Below are positions 22,468-33,510 of a DNA stretch of 64,000 nt, piece by piece; positions within the stretch are counted from its first letter, which is position 1, and every line of letters begins with the position of its first letter. A model generated the notes under the pieces. The model saw only the letters and a program-made list of their open reading frames with translations, searched no databases and had not been told where the DNA came from. The stretch is from positions 53,720,421-53,784,420 of the forward strand of contig CM060978.1 of NCBI GenBank assembly GCA_030765065.1. The letters are read 5' to 3'. A program made the translations under genes and the position numbers. Source of the stretch: Deroplatys truncata. Lineage: Eukaryota > Arthropoda > Insecta > Mantodea > Mantidae.

Positions 22468-23924
22468 TTTTAATTTCTCTACCGCATACATTAGGTAGAA
22501 AAGATTGCATTTCACCCGAAAATTTGGTACGAGATTTCAACGGAAATATATGTTTTGGGGTCTCCTGGATAAATAAAATAGAAAAAGACCCGTGTGTGTG
22601 CGTGTGCGTGAACAGCATAACTAAAAAACGAAGAGTCGGATAACTACCAAACTTGATATTTATGTTCAGTATCCTCCAAGGGTGTGACACGAAGATTTTT
22701 TTAAGAACATTCCTCCACCCGAACTATTTTGATTTTATAAAAAATGGCTATAACGATTTTGATTAAAATATTATATGTTTCAGATATTTTCATAGCAAAT
22801 GAAATGTAGATAATGAATTTTCTGGGAATGTCCCCAAAAAGCCTTCTTCATTCTGAATGACATTTGCATAACTGGTAAACCGTAAGAGATAGACAAAACT
22901 GTACTATACAAAAAATCTGATGTGTTACACACACATGACTTTCTCTACTCTTGTACAACCTATTTTTACAAACGCTTATTCTCCATATGCTTCATGTTAA
23001 TCGAGTTATCGAGATGTTAATCTTATTGCTAATTTTCTTGTGGATGCAAGGGGAATATGTTAGTATTTAAGCGATAGTCACATCTTTTAAGAGCTGGTTG
23101 CTATGTGGCACATTCCATTCTCTTTGTATGTCCAGGACATAAAAAATGAATAACGAATTCCCATTTGAGAAAATAAGTTTTGAAAATTTAAGGGAATAAC
23201 AAGCAATATTTCGAAAACGGTTCACTCAACAAAAAAATGCATATGACATAAATTGTGTATTTTAACGCGATCTACATTTTTGTGTAGTAAAATTTTGTCT
23301 ATCTCTTATGGTTTACCAGTTATGCAAAAGTCGTTCACAATGAAGAATACTTTTGGAAAGATTCCCAAAAAATTCGAGATCTACATTTTATTTGTCATGA
23401 AAATATCTTAAACATATGATATTTTAATCAAAATCGTTAGAGCCATTTTTAGGAAATTAAATTTTCGAAAAATGTTCCATGTAAAGGGTAATCTGGGTTG
23501 GGGGGATTTTCTTGAAAACCTTCATGTCGCATCTCTGGAAGATACTGAACCTAAATACCAAATTTGGTGTTTATCCGACTGTTCGTTTCTGAGTTATGCT
23601 GTTCACAGACAGACACACAGACTGACAGACAGACACACAGACAGACAGACACATACACGGACATGTTTCCAAAAATGCTTTTTTTGGATTCAGGGATCTC
23701 AAAACATGTATTTCCGGTGAAATCTCGGTATCGAATTTTTGAGTGGAATACAATACTTCCCCTACTTACTGTACGTAGTAGAGAAAGTAAAAATGTAAAT
23801 CTCTCACTAAAACATGCAATTTATGTCATATACATTTTTTGTGGAATGAACCATTTCCTTGTTATTTGCTTGTACGTTCCAATACTTATACTTTTTCTCA
23901 AATGGAAATTCGTTATTCGTTTTT
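22468..23924 (-). mobile_element. Family A body, interrupted by a nested family A copy
   Basis: The left part, 22468-22915, ends ACTATACAAAAAA. The right part, 23789-23924, resumes TGTAAATCTCTCACTAAAAC and ends at the head/body junction (GGAAATTCGTTATTC). In uninterrupted copies the same place reads ACACAAAAAATGTAGATC, so the nested copy entered the six-A run. Confidence 0.8.
22916..23788 (+). mobile_element. Family A element, full copy nested in another copy
   Basis: Forward copy from TCTGATGTGTTACACACACA to GTAGAGAAAGT, with a CAGACAGACACA microsatellite (23610-23657). The insertion into a known sequence places the termini at TCTGATG on one side and AGAAAGT plus possible A residues on the other. 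Confidence 0.85.
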
Positions 23925-24885
23925 TTACTTTCTCTACTACGTATAGTAAGTAGGGGAAGTATTGTATTTCACCCAAAATTTCGATACCGAGATTTCATCG
24001 GAAATACATATTTTGATACCTCCTGAATCTAAAAAAAGCATGTTTAGGAACTTGTCCGTGTGTGTGTCTGTCTGTCTGTGTGTCTGTGTGTTTGTCTGTG
24101 AACAGCATAATTCAGAAACGAACAGTCGGATAAACACCAAACACTCTATTTAGGTTCAGTATCTTCCAGAGATGCGACACGAAGGTTTTCAAGAAAATCC
24201 CCCCACCCCAGACTACCCTTTACATGGAACATTTTTCGAAAATTTTAATTTTCTCAAAAATGGCTCTAACGATTTTGTGTAAAATATCATATGTTTAAGA
24301 TATTTTCATGACAAATGAAATGTATATATCTCGAATTCTCTGGGAATGTCTCCAAAAGTATTCTTCATTGTGAACGACTGTTGCATAACTGGTAAACCAT
24401 AAGAGATAGACAAAATTTTACTGCACAAAAAATGTAGATCGCGTTAAAATACACAATTTATGTCCTATACTTTTTTGTAGAGTGAACCATTTTCGAGATA
24501 TGGCCTGTTGTTCTCTTAAATATTTCAATACTTTCTCAAATGGGAATTCGTTATTCATTTTTTGCCTTGGATATGCAAAGAGTATTAATTTGTGGCAAAG
24601 AGAATGGTGCTGCACCTAGCAACCAGCTATTACGAGTAATGTCTATGCTTAAAGGCTACATTATTTTTATATTGCCGTTGCAAATACAAAACAAGTGGAA
24701 CATAGTAGCGATAGTCAAATATTTTTAGAACTGGTCGCTAAGTGTAAAATGTAATTCTCTTTGCATGTCGAAAGACCTTTTCTGGAAATGTTTATCTCGA
24801 TTAATATGAAATAGATGGAGAATAAGAGTTTGTAAAAATAGTTTGTACAAGAGTAGAGAAAGTCATGTGAGTGTAACACATCAGA
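23925..24885 (-). mobile_element. Family A element with H' head
   Basis: Body begins ACTTTCTCTACTACGTATAG immediately after the T-run that closes the preceding body. GTCTGTCTGTCTGTGTG microsatellite. H' head (CTTGGATATGCAAAGAGTAT, GTGGCAAAGAGAATGGTGC) ends GTAACACATCAGA at 24885. Confidence 0.8.
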
Positions 24886-25552
24886 ATTTTTTTATGTCCT
24901 GGACATCAAAGAGAATGGAATACTCCACATAGCAACCAGCTCTTAAAAGATTTGACTATCGCTTAAAACCTACCATATTCCCCTTGCACCTACAAGAAAA
25001 TTAGCAATAAGATTAACATCTCGATTAACATGAAGCATATGGAGAATAAGCGTTTGTAAAAATAGTTTGTACAAGAATAGAGAAAGTCATGTGAGTGTAA
25101 CACATCAGAATTTTTTTATGTCCTGGACATCAAAGAGAATGGAATACTCCACATAACAACCAGCTCTTAAAAGATTTGACTATCGCCTAAAGCCTACCAA
25201 TTCCCCTTGCATCTAAGAAAATTAGCAATAAGATTAACATCTCGATTAACATGAAGCATATGGAGAATAAGCGTTTGTAAAAATAGTTTGTACAAGATTA
25301 GAGAAAGTCATGTGAGTGCAACACATCAGAATTTTTTTATGTCCTGGACATCAAAGAGAATGGAATACTCCACATAGCAACCAGCGCTTAAAATATTTGA
25401 CTATCACTTAAAGCCTACCATATTCCCCTTGCATCTAAGAAAATTAGCAATAAGATTAACATCTCGATTAACATGAAGCATATGGAGAATAAGCGTTTGT
25501 AAAAATAGTTTGTACAAGAGTAGAGAAAGTCATGTGAGTGTAACACGTCAGA
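24886..25552 (-). repeat. Tandem array of three family A head modules
   Basis: Three direct units of 224, 221 and 222 bp (24886-25109, 25110-25330, 25331-25552). Each starts ATTTTTTTATGTCCTGGACA, contains AAAATTAGCAATAAGATTAA and TTTGTACAAG, and ends CACATCAGA or CACGTCAGA. Units are nearly identical and no body lies between them. Confidence 0.9.
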
Positions 25553-25559
25553 TTTTTTT

Positions 25560-25925
25560 TTGTAGCGCGTTTTCGTGTAGTGCGTTTTATCAAGAGTATA
25601 CAAAATTTCTTCCGAATTTAGAGAACTTCTTTAATATATGGTATTTTATTCAAAATTGTTAAGATATATTTTCAACCAAATCGAAAATTTCGAAAAATTT
25701 TCCATATAAAAGGTGGTTGTGTTGGGGAAATTTTCTTTAAAAACTTCGTATCGGAAGATGCTGAACTTAAATATAAAGTTGGGTATTTATCCAACTTTTC
25801 GTTTTTGAGTTATTCTGTCCACAGACACACACATGGATCTTTTTCTAGAAATCCTTTTTTTGGATTCAGGGGCCTCAAAAGATCGATTTCCGGTGAAATT
25901 TAAATACCGTGCTATAGATATGTTT
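25560..25925 (+). mobile_element. Family A body fragment, diverged
   Basis: Forward orientation: GTTTTATCAAGAGTATACAA, TTGGGGAAATTTTCTTTAAA, CACAGACACACACATGG, GATTTCCGGTGAAATTTAAA. The terminal hairpin is missing. Confidence 0.6.
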
Positions 25926-26624
25926 AATGAAAACAGTATTATTACATTTGCATTCTTGTGTTTCATTTTATGTATTTGAATTGCTTTGTGTCAGTTTAGA
26001 TCATTTTAGTATTTTGGAATAATTATGCTGATAGAAAGCACTACAATTCAGAGCTTAAAATGTTTAAAATGTTCAAATTCTTCAATTAATAACTTCATAT
26101 TCAAAGTAATGTGTAATTGCATGAAGTAAAACAGATTTGTTTTAATATAGTACATTAGAAAACACTATAATGTTATGGTTTTCTTTTGGGTACACTTGCA
26201 CTCCAGCTGCCATTTCATTTATAATTTTGATTCCTGGTGTGACGAAGGTTAAAATATATTCGCTCCTGATAAGCCTGCTTTGTCTTTATGTAGGCATGCA
26301 ACTTACACTTGAGAGCAGACTAGATCCCCCTTCTTCAGTAGGCTTTCCCCATTTATCTAATCAACACTAGTTTCTACCCAGGCCGTATACGTCTCTCTAT
26401 GACGAAACAAACACGTCTCGAAACAAATCTCAAGAAACAAACATGAACCAATAAGTGATGGTATATACGATATACAAATGGAGGAGAGTTCAGAAATAAT
26501 CTCGCTTAAAGAACTTCACTCTGATTCGTGTAAGCAGGTGGAAATGGCAGCCCATGATTACAGACTCGACCTTGTAGAGGGAGGGATTGGTGAGAAATGA
26601 GTTATCTGCAGCACTTAAATTGAG
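25926..26624. other. Unannotated AT-rich stretch
   Basis: No recognised gene or repeat. The ORF at 26170-26370 lacks any motif. Confidence 0.4.
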
Positions 26625-26827
26625 GTTTTTTTTTTATGGACGCTCTTTAATTAGAGAGCTCTTCCTTAGAGCCCCATTCTATATTGGGCATGAAAGAAGG
26701 GAAATTTTGCTCAGAGGCCTCTTTATCAGGCTTGAGGTTCTTTTACGTGCCGTAAATCTACGACATGGGTTTGAACGCGCGAGCTTGGGAACTAGAGGCT
26801 AGCATGGTAGTCTAGACAACGGAGGAC
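26625..26827 (-). mobile_element. tRNA-derived SINE (type S2)
   Basis: Minus-strand head GTCCTCCGTTGTCTAGACTA, B-box-like GGTTTGAACGCGC on plus, then GCCTGATAAAGAGGCC and the tail AGAGCGTCCATAAAAAA. It matches the copies at 8947, 47500 and 62500. The ORF across it is incidental. Confidence 0.75.
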
Positions 26828-27139
26828 ATCTGTAACACTGAATTGCACACATTCCACAATAATGACATCACATGTTTCTTCTGAAATAGTGGATATAGAA
26901 ACGAATAGGGATGTAGCGATGCAAGCGCTGCTGAATTCTAAGACATATCTCAAAGATACCACTCCCGTTGGTGAAAAAATTATTAAGAAACATATGTGTT
27001 TGATGTGTTTGTCATTTCAGTAATTAATTTGGTTCATAAGTACTTACATACCAGTGTACTACTACTACCACTACTACTGATGCTGCTAATAATAATAATA
27101 ATAATAATAATAATAGTAATAATAATAATTTATTAACAG
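26828..27139. repeat. Spacer with an AAT microsatellite
   Basis: CTACTACCACTACTACTGAT followed by (AAT)n at about 27088-27130. The poly-leucine ORF on minus is this repeat. Confidence 0.7.
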
Positions 27140-27291
27140 GTACAAAATTATTGTACTCCATCCAAAAATCCGATATCGAGACTTCACCGGAAATGCATGT
27201 TTTGAGGTATTCTAAATACAAAGGATTTTTTAGTAAATGGTCCTTGTGTGTGTGTGTGTGTGTGTATGTGAACAGCATAATTCAAAATAAA
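27140..27291 (-). mobile_element. Family A terminal body fragment
   Basis: AACAGGTACAAAATTATTGT, ATCGAGACTTCACCGGAAAT, (GT)n, GTGAACAGCATAATTCAAAA. It stops at an A-run exactly where a forward copy starts. Confidence 0.65.
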
Positions 27292-27294
27292 AAA

Positions 27295-28099
27295 TCTGAT
27301 GTTCCACACTCACATGACTTTTTCTACTTTTGCACAAACTATTTTCACAAACGCTTATTCTCCATATGCTTCATGTTAATCGAGATGTTAACCTTATTGC
27401 TAATTTTCTTGTAGGTGCAAGGGGAATATGGTAGTATTTAAGCGAGAGTCAAATGTTTTAAGAGCTGGTTGCTATGTGGCGCATTTCATTCTCTTTGTAT
27501 GTCCAGGACATAATTCCGATTTGGGAAAAAGTATTGGAAAATTTAAGGGAATAACAAGCAATATCTCGAAAATGGTTCACTCAACAAAACAAATGTATAT
27601 GACATAAATTGTGTATTTTAACGCGATCTACATTTTTTGTGTAGTCAAATTTTGTCTATCTCTTATGGTTTACCAGTTATGCAAGTCGTTCACAATGAAG
27701 AATAATTTTGGAGGCATACATAAAATTCGAGATATACATTTCATTTGTCATGAAAATATCTTAAACATATGATATTTTAATCAAAATTGTAGGCCATTTT
27801 TAGTAAATTAAAATTTTCGAAAAATGTTCCATGTAAAGGGTAGTCTGGTGTGGGGGATTTTCTTGAAAACCTTTGTGTCGCATCTCTGGAAGATACTGAA
27901 CCTAAATACCAAGTTTGGTGTTTATCCGACTGTTCATTTCTGAGTTATGCTGTTCACAGACACACACACGGACATGTTTCCAAAAATACTTTTTTGGATT
28001 CAGGGGGTCTCAAAACATGTATTTCCGGTGAAATCTCGGTATCGAATTTTTGGGTGGAATACAATACTTCCCCTACTTACTATACGTAGTAGAGAAAGT
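27295..28099 (+). mobile_element. Family A element, full copy
   Basis: TCTGATGTTCCACACTCACA start, head, body with a short CACACACACGG tract, and terminal AGTAGAGAAAGT. The A-run at the head/body junction is lost (CAGGACATAATTCC). Confidence 0.8.
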
Positions 28100-28124
28100 A
28101 AAAAGAACTTAACGGACTATTTAC

Positions 28125-28427
28125 AAAGAGTCAGTCTATACGTTTTATTTGTATACAAATACGTTAAACATATTTTGTTTTAATAAAAATCGTTAGAACT
28201 ATTTTAAGAAAATAAAAAACCACGAAACGTAAAGAATAGTTGACGGTGGTAAAATTTTCTTGAAAACCTTCGTGTTGTATTCTTGGTAAATGCTGAACTT
28301 AAATTCCAAGTTTTTCTAAAAATACTTACCTTTATTAAGGGGCCTCAAGACTAATATTTTCAACGAAACCTCGATATCTCAATATCGAATGCTTCGTCTA
28401 CTACTATAGGCAAGTGGTAGAGAAAGT
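28125..28427 (+). mobile_element. Family A body fragment, old
   Basis: Landmarks in order: TAATAAAAATCGTTAGAACT, AAAATTTTCTTGAAAACCTT, AAGGGGCCTCAAGACTAA, GGTAGAGAAAGTAAGC. The microsatellite segment is deleted. Confidence 0.6.
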
Positions 28428-29120
28428 AAGCATTATGGAAACATTTAACCTTATAGAATATATATTAAAAGGAATAATAATGTGTAGAAAACTCTGTTTG
28501 AGGGTTACATATCACAATTTTAAGCGTGCCCTTATTGTAACCACTGCAGCATTCTAAATAATACGAGAAATTGTTTATAATTTCCACAAAATGTTTTACT
28601 GCCCTAGTTCTGCTTCCCAGCGAAACAAAACGAAATAAAAACTAAATGAACACAGTCAGTTCATTCAACCAGTGAAGTTTTTATCAACAGTCTGAGATTT
28701 ACGTAACGCACAAAATCTGCCAAAACACAGTGTTTTTAATTACGTATACGATTACAATGTTACTATAATGCTTTTTTCCGCCAAAACTACGCATATTTCT
28801 TGCACCATATTTGGCAATGCAGCATTCTTGATGATTGGGCAAATATCTGTGTATAAACACAAACATACGTTAGCTACCTCCCCCCTCTGTTGCCCCCTCT
28901 CTCCTCCCTCTCACCATATTCTTTCGTTCATAAAATATAGCATGATCGGAGCCATATGGATTGGTAAGTAAGTGATACAAACGTGAAGCTATACTCTGTT
29001 GCATAATTCTAACTGCTTGATTGACGAGTTGCTTACGTCATTTCAGAAGATGGGCGGAGCCAGTGAGTTGTCTCATGTTCTGGCTAGTTGAGTTTTTTAA
29101 CACCTTCGTTTCTTAAATTT
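28428..29120. other. Unannotated AT-rich stretch
   Basis: No gene or repeat recognised. A C-rich stretch at 28880-28915 gives a short ORF without motifs. Confidence 0.4.
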
Positions 29121-29129
29121 ATCCTCGTT

Positions 29130-29215
29130 GTTTTGAGGATATGCCCGATATGAGAATCGAACCAGTACTCCCTGCACCAGAAATACCAACGTTAGCTTCC
29201 TTAGTGTGTGTGGTC
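29130..29215 (-). repeat. tRNA-like SINE head, diverged
   Basis: On the minus strand a B box GGTTCGATTCTC follows a poor A-box region (CACTAAGGAAGCTAACG) at tRNA-like spacing. No second copy was noticed in the window. Confidence 0.4.
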
Positions 29216-29230
29216 ACTCATACTGGCTAA

Positions 29231-29261
<31 letters not shown>

Positions 29262-29560
29262 AGAACAACAATCCCGTGACACTACAGCCCATGAAGAGCC
29301 TTCACCTGCCAACCCAACTGCCGGCCTCACGCCCACGTACGGACGGCAGAGGTAGGGGATCATCCAACCGATAAAAGGTGATGTGTCCAGCATCATACAT
29401 CCGCCAGCCAGAATGTTGACCTCCATGGCGAGGATCACTGCCTATCGCAGCTCCTAACTTTTCTCAGGATGCTGAGTGGGCATCCGTTCTATACTCGCGA
29501 CTTAAACTGCGCACTCCCATAGGTGGGATCGAACGCCGGCGCTCCTCGCTCTAACTCACA
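29231..29560 (-). mobile_element. tRNA-derived SINE (type S4) with ATT-repeat tail
   Basis: The minus-strand head CCATGCCGTTGTGAGTTAGA and B box GTTCGATCCCACC are followed by a body ending AAGGCTCTTCATGGGCTGTA, GTGTCACGGGATTG and a (TTA)n tail at 29231-29260. The head, GGCTCTTCATGGGCTGTA body and ATT tail fit a SINE type common in arthropods. Confidence 0.7.
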
Positions 29561-29569
29561 ACGGCATGG

Positions 29570-29998
29570 CGAGAGGAGACACCGGGCGGCCGGATCCAGG
29601 AGCGATGGTACAGCCGTGACAGAGTCCGTAAGTTTCCAGATGTGATACCCCGGCTGACGGATAGGCAGACAGAGTAGTCCAACGCAACCTCAAAGGGGGC
29701 TGAATACCCTGTCAGCTAGCCGAAAGCCTAGGGACGGAGTTACAAAGAGAGTCCTTTTCCCTTGCCACGCTGCACCAAACACCATCGCCGACACTTCCGA
29801 CGCGGTATAGAGACCAACGGGATGAAGGATGAAATGAAATGAAAAAATGGAAAGAAAGGAGGTACAGGAAATTCGGGGGCTGAAAGAAATCACTCCAGTA
29901 TTCGCCTGACGATCCGAGAAAACCCCCGAAAAAACCGATGGGTCAGAGTGCGGTCGCCGGGGATTGAACCCGGAACCTCCCAAATGTGGGCTATGCCC
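29570..29998 (-). mobile_element. tRNA-derived SINE (type S1)
   Basis: The minus-strand head, with GTTCCGGGTTCAATCCCC as B box, is followed by TTTTTTCGGGGGTTTTCTCG and TTTCATTTCATCC. The left part GAGGAGACACCGGGCGGCC matches GAGGAGACACCAGGTGGCC at 62015. It is truncated at the S4 SINE. Confidence 0.7.
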
Positions 29999-30592
29999 CC
30001 TGTATCCCCGGAGCAGGCAGCAGGAACAACCAGACCACCTACTACATTCACTAGTGACTCGACACAGCCCTTAGAAAGGGCCAAGCAGACGAGCAGTGGC
30101 AATACAGTGAACAGTCACCAAGAACTTCAAGGCACCCTGTCAGCAATTCAGGCAGGGATCAAGGACCTCTCCTCACAGCTGGCTGAGCCACGTCGCGCAA
30201 CCTTCACGCACCTTTCGGCTGTGGAGGCCAAGCAGCGAACTGCACTCACCAATAGGATCATCAAGCTACAGGACGAAGATGGGGTTATCGCATCTGCCCA
30301 GCGTAAGCTGGAACGAATCGAGTGCCACCTCGTCGAACCCTACACCGACGGCAGCGACGACCGGTCCACGAGACTAGGCGCCCTCGGTGCTTCTGTTGCG
30401 GGGATCCGAAGGCTACAAACCAACACCAACACCTCCAACAGACAGAACTTCAAGGAACTCACCGACCACTACAACCACCTACATGAGAGCTACATCCTAA
30501 TTCGGAACTTCATCGAAACCTATGTTATGTCACACCCTTCTCAATCCTCTTCCCATCCACACCAACTTAACCGAAAATCCAAGCGCCACTAA
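29948..30592 (+). CDS. 214-codon ORF of unknown function in a retroposon-like segment
   Basis: The longest uninterrupted frame outside the ABCG gene. Its first 15 or so residues (MRSPGIEPGTSQ) come from reading the S1 SINE head backwards, so the true start, if any, is probably later. From residue 55 on it is polar and Gln/Arg/Glu-rich with heptad-like hydrophobic spacing (ELQGTLSAIQAGIKDLSSQL, then RRLQTNTNTSNRQNF), which suggests a coiled coil. GC content is well above the neighbours. It is followed by a 310-bp 3' flank and a poly(A) run at 30900-30914. A retrotransposon ORF1/gag-like fragment or a retroposed host cDNA would both fit. I recognise no family. Confidence 0.35.
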   Translation: MRSPGIEPGTSQMWAMPPVSPEQAAGTTRPPTTFTSDSTQPLERAKQTSSGNTVNSHQELQGTLSAIQAGIKDLSSQLAEPRRATFTHLSAVEAKQRTALTNRIIKLQDEDGVIASAQRKLERIECHLVEPYTDGSDDRSTRLGALGASVAGIRRLQTNTNTSNRQNFKELTDHYNHLHESYILIRNFIETYVMSHPSQSSSHPHQLNRKSKRH

Positions 30593-30914
30593 TCCTTCAC
30601 AATATCACCTGGAATCACACTATTTTCTCCTTTACTTCGCTGCGGTGGCAGACTGATCCCTAGTCAAGTTTGTCTCCCGGCAACAATTCCTTACTCCCCT
30701 GGTGACCGCACTGCGGCCCAGTTTTCAACCATCACCTTGGAATGCGCGGGTGCTTTAGGCGGTACCGCAGCAAAACGTATCCTTTCAATCCGGTGGAGGA
30801 GTTTATAGTGGATATGCCGGTATAGGTGAGTCCCACACTCTCAGTCCCGACTCCCATCGGGGCTGAGGTCAGTGATTAAATCATTTTCTCCTCCACTCGA
30901 AAAAAAAAAAAAAA
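30593..30914 (+). mobile_element. Retroposon 3' flank ending in poly(A)
   Basis: GC-rich sequence (GCGGTGGCAGACTGATCCC, GGCGGTACCGCAGC, GACTCCCATCGGGGCTGAGG) ending CCTCCACTCG followed by about 15 A. The poly(A) and the sharp drop in GC afterwards mark the 3' end of a retroposed unit that probably includes the ORF at 29948-30592. Confidence 0.5.
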
Positions 30915-31229
30915 GATTCGGAAATGTTGGTGGCCGTGCAATTGATTCACGTCGTCCTATCCACATGTTTGGAAACTCTTCGTCTAGAACGTCTCGCACA
31001 ATTACGGCGTAATAAATACGAACCCCATCTTACTGAAAACAGGACTCTGTATTCTTGTGTTATCCACCCATAATAATATTATATATGTAATTGTATGCCT
31101 ACATACTTACTTTATCCCATTATCAGGCATAGGAATTCTTAAGGGCACTGGGATGTCATTAGAAAGCTAAAGAAGCTAACACCTAACACTACTTTAAATT
31201 CTGGTTACACAATAACTGAATCAATGGTA

Positions 31230-31985
31230 GGCAATCAAATTTGTATTGGTTAACATCCATCATCCCAGTGCAAAGCTTTCTTGCTTCCAGAAAGGTGTAT
31301 ATTACGAGACCATAAAAATATTTAATACTCTCCCTAATGATCTTAAGAGAAAAGTTGACAATTTCGATGTCTTTAAAACTGCTGTTAAAGAGTACCTATG
31401 CTCAAAAGCATATTATTCTGTACAAGATTATCTGAATGACAAATTATCCTGATGATAATACTTATATAGCTCTGTAAGTAGTATTAGTAAATATTAATGA
31501 CAATTGCCAGTCATATTTGATGCCTGCTCTAGAATTAATGAAGTTATTTAAATGTATATTAAGAACTGACAGTAAATGCTATGCCTTACAAATCAAATAG
31601 AACAAAATGATGATACGAACAAAGGTACAAAACTAGTGAATGTTAAAATAACTGTTCTTGTCTATACGTATGTTAACCTTATAACAGTAAGGAGGTATTC
31701 AACACTGTACAAAATTACACTTGATTTGTTTCATTTTGTATATAATATGTCTTTATTTTATTTTAAATGTTCTGTATACTATGTAATATTTATGTATATA
31801 TGTAACTTAATTGTACATTTCCTTGACACGCATATAGTATGTGTCTATTTTATTTCAAATGTTCCATATTCTGTGTAATATTTATGTTTATATGTAATTT
31901 TTGTACCTTTCCTTGACATGTTCTATGTTCACAAGCCTTTATGGCTGCTAGTGAACTCACAGAATACAATATAATCTAATCTATG
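31230..31985 (+). pseudogene. LINE 3' end: C-terminal domain and 3' UTR, 5'-truncated
   Basis: The frame 31246-31452 reads LSCFQKGVYYETIKIFNTLP, then NDLKRKVDNFDVFKTAVKEY and a stop. This K-G-V-Y-Y-x-x-I-K-I-F-N-x-L-P block is the conserved C-terminus of a non-LTR retrotransposon reverse transcriptase common in insects. The 3' UTR ends CTTGACATGTTCTATGTTCA, AAGCCTTTATGGCTGC and AATATAATCTAATCT, as expected for such elements. The catalytic RT domain is absent. Confidence 0.75.
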
Positions 31986-32449
31986 CATTAAGTGTTTCTG
32001 GAAATTATGATTATAAAACTAATAAGTTAACGCTGGCTTAAAGTTGTGCAAAAGTGATATAAGTAACATTCTGCTTCTTTGTTCAAAATTTTGCAACTCA
32101 TACTTTAGGTGCACTTTCCTCCTATGATTTTGTTTCTATGATTACCATTTTTCCCTATTCATATAAAAGGTAATTTTATACTGTGAATTAAATATTTTCC
32201 CAGTTTTAACCTGCCGAGAATAAAAACTAATTCTGTTAGCGTAACATAAACAAGAAAAAAATTCTCATAAACAGTCTTCTATTTTCACATTTATTTAAAA
32301 TTCTGAACAAAAGGTGGTTCAGTGTAAAGGGATACTTCCCAGATATATCCAGTAAAAATTTGGTGTGCATATCTTTAATGGCTTTTTAGAAAAGTGCACC
32401 AGAGATATGAAAAAAAAGTTACAGGAAAGTGAGAAGACAGAAAAAAAAT
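31986..32449. other. Unannotated AT-rich spacer
   Basis: Nothing recognised; ends in an A-run into which a family A copy is inserted. Confidence 0.4.
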
Positions 32450-33361
32450 TCTGATGTGTTACACTCACATGACTTTCTCTACTCTTGTACAAACTATTTT
32501 TACAAACGCTTATTCTCCATATACTTCATGTTAATCGAGATAAACATTTGCAGAGTCTATCTTATTGCTAATTTTCTTGTAGATGTAAGGGGATAATATA
32601 TTTACAAGGCCAATTTGGAAATACAGTAGCCTTTAAGGACATACATATCTCTTAATAGCTGGTTGCTAGGTGCAGCACCATTCCCTTTCCCACAGATTAA
32701 TACTCTTTGCATATCCAAGACAAAAAAATGAATAACGAATTCCCATTTGAGAAAATAGTATTGAAAATTTTAAGCGAATAACAAGCAATATCTCGAAAAT
32801 GGTTCACTCAACAAAAAAAATGTATATGACATAAATTGTGTATTTTAACGCGATCTACATTTTTTGTGTAGTAAAATTTTGGCTATCTCTTATGGTTTAC
32901 CAGTTATGCAAAAGTCGTTCACAATGGAGAAACTTTTGGAGGCATTTCCAGGAAATTCAAGATATACATTTTATTTGTCATAAAAGTATCTTAAACATAT
33001 GAAATTTTAATCAAAATCGTTGGAGCCATTTTTGAGAAAATTAAAATTTTCGAAAAATCTTCAATGTAAAGGGTAATCTGGGGTGGGGGGATTTTCTTGA
33101 AAACCTTTGTGTCGCATCCTTGGAAGATACTGAACCTAAATACCAAGTTTGGTGTTTATCCGACTGTTCGTTTCTGAGTTATGCTGTTCACAGACAGACA
33201 CACACACACACACACAGACACACACACGGACATGTTTCCAAAAATGCTTTTTTTTTTGGATTCAGGGGGTCTCAAAGCATGTATTTCCGGTGAAATCTCG
33301 GTACCGAATTTTTGGGTGGAATACAATACTTCCCCTACTTACTGTACGTAGTAGAGAAAGT
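32450..33361 (+). mobile_element. Family A element with H' head, full copy
   Basis: TCTGATGTGTTACACTCACA to GTAGAGAAAGT. The head is the H' variant (AATATATTTACAAGGCC, AGCTGGTTGCTAGGTGCAGC, AATACTCTTTGCATATCC). CA tract 33196-33226. Confidence 0.8.
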
Positions 33362-33435
33362 AAAAATAATGGCCATGGTTATATGCCGCCAAATTTAAAT
33401 TAGCTATTTAAAGGACCAAATTAGTCAATAGACCC

Positions 33436-33510
33436 AGTGAAATGATGATGATGATGATGATGATGATGGATGGATGGATGGATAGATGGATGGATGGATG
33501 GATGGATGGA
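33436..33510. repeat. ATG/ATGG microsatellite
   Basis: (GAT)n changing into (GGAT)n at about 33467, followed by GGAATGATTTATTGCCT. A switch between tri- and tetranucleotide units is seen at LINE or SINE tails; no such element is recognised beside it. Confidence 0.8.

Noticed and set aside
24886-25552. Regularly spaced direct repeats considered as a CRISPR array or satellite
   Set aside because: Units of about 222 bp without spacers, identical to the head of a dispersed element, in a eukaryotic genome. It is a local transposon-derived array, not CRISPR.
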